Assembly: GCA_002483765.1 (NCBI GenBank)
Contig: DLIO01000004.1
Coordinates: 17,066 to 25,147, forward strand
DNA length: 8,082 nt
Direction of reading: 5' to 3'
From: Lentisphaeria bacterium UBA7640
Lineage (GTDB): Bacteria; Verrucomicrobiota; Lentisphaeria; Victivallales; Victivallaceae
Shown here one piece after another: positions 7,151 through 8,082 of this stretch; position 1 is the stretch's first letter; every line of letters begins with the position of its first letter. A model generated the notes under the pieces. That model was given only the letters and a program-made list of their open reading frames with translations, had not been told where the DNA came from and did no database searches. Both the position numbers and the translations under genes were made by a program.

Positions 7151-7346
7151 TGTCTTGATCCCCCTGCCAGTGTTGCTTGTTGAGGATGGCGAGGTGGCGG
7201 AGAATTTCGACCTGGGCAGGCTCGCTGATCGTGTAATCTATTCGGAGTCGATCCATTCGGAGCCATACATATTTTCCATTTGTTTTATCGTTTCTTACTA
7301 GATAGTTATGAATATCACACGGTAATTTTTCTACATAAAATTGCAT
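7143..7346 (-). CDS. Small hypothetical protein (67 aa) coupled to the nuclease-like gene
   Basis: A 67-residue protein I do not recognise. It starts MQFYVEKLPCDIHNYLVR, has a basic middle (KTNGKYVWLRMDRLRIDYTI) and ends in a likely helix (SEPAQVEILRHLAILNKQHW). There is no signal peptide and no membrane segment. It is probably real: the ATG is preceded by AAGGG about seven bases upstream (7354-7358), and its TAA overlaps the start of the 449-residue gene by 8 bp on the same strand, a classic coupled pair. The strict coupling suggests it acts with the larger protein, for example as a partner, adaptor or inhibitor, but nothing in the sequence says which. I see no helix-turn-helix or known antitoxin motif. 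Confidence 0.65.
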   Translation of the reverse strand: MQFYVEKLPCDIHNYLVRNDKTNGKYVWLRMDRLRIDYTISEPAQVEILRHLAILNKQHWQGDQDNG

Positions 7347-7504
7347 TTTTAAACCCTTTTTTATGAAATGCTTTATTTGAGATAAGATTATTGTCTTTTC
7401 ACATCCTGCTTAATACCCTTTCCTGTTAAATTCTATTTATGCGGTTTGCCCATTCCTAAGCCAGCATAGCCGGAACAAAAAAAAGTTGAAGTTTTGAATA
7501 ATAT

Positions 7505-7533
7505 ATTATATCTTCTTGATGTTAAGTTGTTTA
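7505..7533 (-). promoter_or_regulatory. Candidate sigma70-type promoter for the 67-aa/449-aa gene pair
   Basis: On the minus strand a perfect TATAAT (7510 to 7505) is preceded, 17 bp upstream, by TAAACA (7533 to 7528), which matches four of six bases of TTGACA. Transcription would start near 7498, leaving a leader of about 150 nt before the ATG at 7346. Because the region is AT-rich, a chance match is possible. Confidence 0.4.
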
Positions 7534-7553
7534 TAACTACTTCACTAGCAAGT

Positions 7554-7572
7554 CTTGCCACAAATGTGCAAG
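7554..7572 (-). other. Small imperfect inverted repeat downstream of the TIR gene
   Basis: Cttgc and gcaag arms flank aca/tgt arms with one bulged C, giving an approximately 8-bp imperfect stem just after the TIR stop codon on the minus strand. No T-run follows in that direction, so I do not call it an intrinsic terminator. An overlapping gcaag-t-cttgc mini-palindrome (7548-7558) may instead make this a protein-binding site. Confidence 0.3.
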
Positions 7573-7588
7573 ATATTTAAACTAAGGG

Positions 7589-8053
7589 CTATAGTAATCT
7601 TATAGGTACAAGCGTCGAAAGATGATTCATATTTTCAGGCCGGCTTTTTTTTACGTAGTTGAGAGCATCACACACCGCGCCAATCTTTTGGCAGAATATG
7701 TCGGCATTATATTTGACCATCCACAATTCGCCTTCTGCTGGTTTTTCCCGATTAGTGGTTTGCCACTGATGTTCGTCATTTAATGGATGCTCTGGCCTGA
7801 ATGGATGAATATTGAATATCTTGTGATCAATTTGTGTGATCCACGATGCGCCCACTTCAGTGATGGCTCCCCACGACTGCTTGGTGTTCTCGCTGGTCAC
7901 GAATAAGACATAGATCTTCTGAGTGGAATAACTTTCCACGAAGAAATCGCGCAAATATTCATAAACCCCCGTGCATTCGGGAACTCGGCAAACTTCATCA
8001 TCGCAGTTGGTATAGAGAATGTCTTCCGACGGGACGTTGTTGAATAGAAGCAT
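7589..8053 (-). CDS. TIR-domain protein, partial; N-terminal end displaced by an apparent frameshift
   Basis: The open frame gives 154 residues from an ATG at 8053, but this looks like an internal methionine of a TIR domain. The order fits bacterial TIR proteins: NNVPSEDILYTNCDDE (5-20, the GIPSEDIFYTS-type segment), a helix VYEYLRDFFVES (30-41), the strand IYVLFVTSENTKQSWG (47-62), then EVGASW with Glu66 at the position of the catalytic glutamate of TIR NADases, and a KIFNIHPFRPEHPLN segment. The first strand and helix of the fold (the ISHSxxD region) are missing from this frame. The frame has a stop at 8071-8069, yet the frame beside it encodes DSTIEL up to the window edge, which fits the missing helix. 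TIR enzymes degrade NAD+ or make cyclic ADP-ribose signals in anti-phage defence; that this one does so is inference. No recognisable partner domain follows residue 115. Confidence 0.7.
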   Translation of the reverse strand: MLLFNNVPSEDILYTNCDDEVCRVPECTGVYEYLRDFFVESYSTQKIYVLFVTSENTKQSWGAITEVGASWITQIDHKIFNIHPFRPEHPLNDEHQWQTTNREKPAEGELWMVKYNADIFCQKIGAVCDALNYVKKSRPENMNHLSTLVPIRLL

Positions 8054-8064
8054 CTGATAGATCA

Positions 8065-8082
8065 GAGCTCAATAGTGCTGTC
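8065..8082 (-). other. Probable N-terminal continuation of the TIR gene in a shifted frame
   Basis: Reading leftward from the window edge, the codons gac agc act att gag ctc encode DSTIEL, then reach TGA at 8064-8062. The downstream TIR frame, read back past its ATG, gives ALIYQM and reaches a stop at 8071-8069. Joined, the two read like the first helix of a TIR domain. One missing base near 8068-8070 (gag-gct instead of gagct) would restore a single frame. The rest of the gene is outside the window. Confidence 0.5.

Larger units (their letters stand above)
7347..7588. other. AT-rich intergenic region between the TIR gene and the small gene
   Basis: A stretch of 242 bp without a supportable gene. 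Reading the minus strand, only very short ATG frames occur (for example a six-codon one ending near 7438). It holds a candidate minus-strand promoter at 7505-7533, a patch near 7441-7474 that is much richer in G+C than its surroundings, and a small imperfect inverted repeat at 7554-7572. No tRNA or known riboswitch pattern was seen. Confidence 0.6.

Noticed and set aside
7486..7514. Plus-strand promoter-like TTGAAG/TATCTT
   Set aside because: The -10 match is weak, and no plus-strand gene lies downstream.

Overview
The window looks like a chromosomal piece of a Gram-negative (diderm) bacterium. The diderm assignment rests on a complete LolCDE-type lipoprotein-export transporter (two FtsX-type permeases plus a LolD ATPase), which only makes sense with an outer membrane. 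The dnaX-ybaB-recR order is widespread in bacteria and does not fix the phylum. The 271-residue PurQ and two very similar tandem LolC/E permeases would fit a lineage outside the well-studied Gammaproteobacteria (possibly the PVC group), but that is a weak guess.

Left part (1-5619, all + strand, tightly packed). The window opens inside dnaX (DNA polymerase III tau/gamma), in a 12-nt tandem repeat coding a Glu-Leu/Pro-Lys-Pro linker, followed by the C-terminal region ending in the family-typical LFGGEI tail. ybaB/ebfC and recR follow directly and form the usual replication/recombination trio. A 95-bp AT-rich gap leads to purQ, the glutaminase subunit of FGAM synthase in purine synthesis. purQ is followed after 4 bp by two paralogous LolC/LolE-type permease genes and lolD, so purQ and the lipoprotein-release transporter probably share a transcript.

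Boundary (5620-5800). This short non-coding stretch carries a large imperfect hairpin with a perfect 24-bp palindromic core. Five T's follow it on the minus strand, so it best fits a terminator for the leftward genes.

Right part (5801-8082, all - strand, accessory). Two overlapping genes lie here: a 67-residue protein of unknown function and a 449-residue protein with what looks like a PD-(D/E)XK nuclease-type core (Glu168, Pro189-Asp190, Glu203-Cys-Thr). Upstream of them, across a 242-bp AT-rich gap with a candidate minus-strand promoter, is most of a TIR-domain protein. Its reading frame appears to be broken near the window edge, with the missing N-terminal part continuing in another frame. 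A TIR protein next to a nuclease-like protein of unknown function resembles an anti-phage defence neighbourhood. That is inference from context, not shown by the sequence alone.
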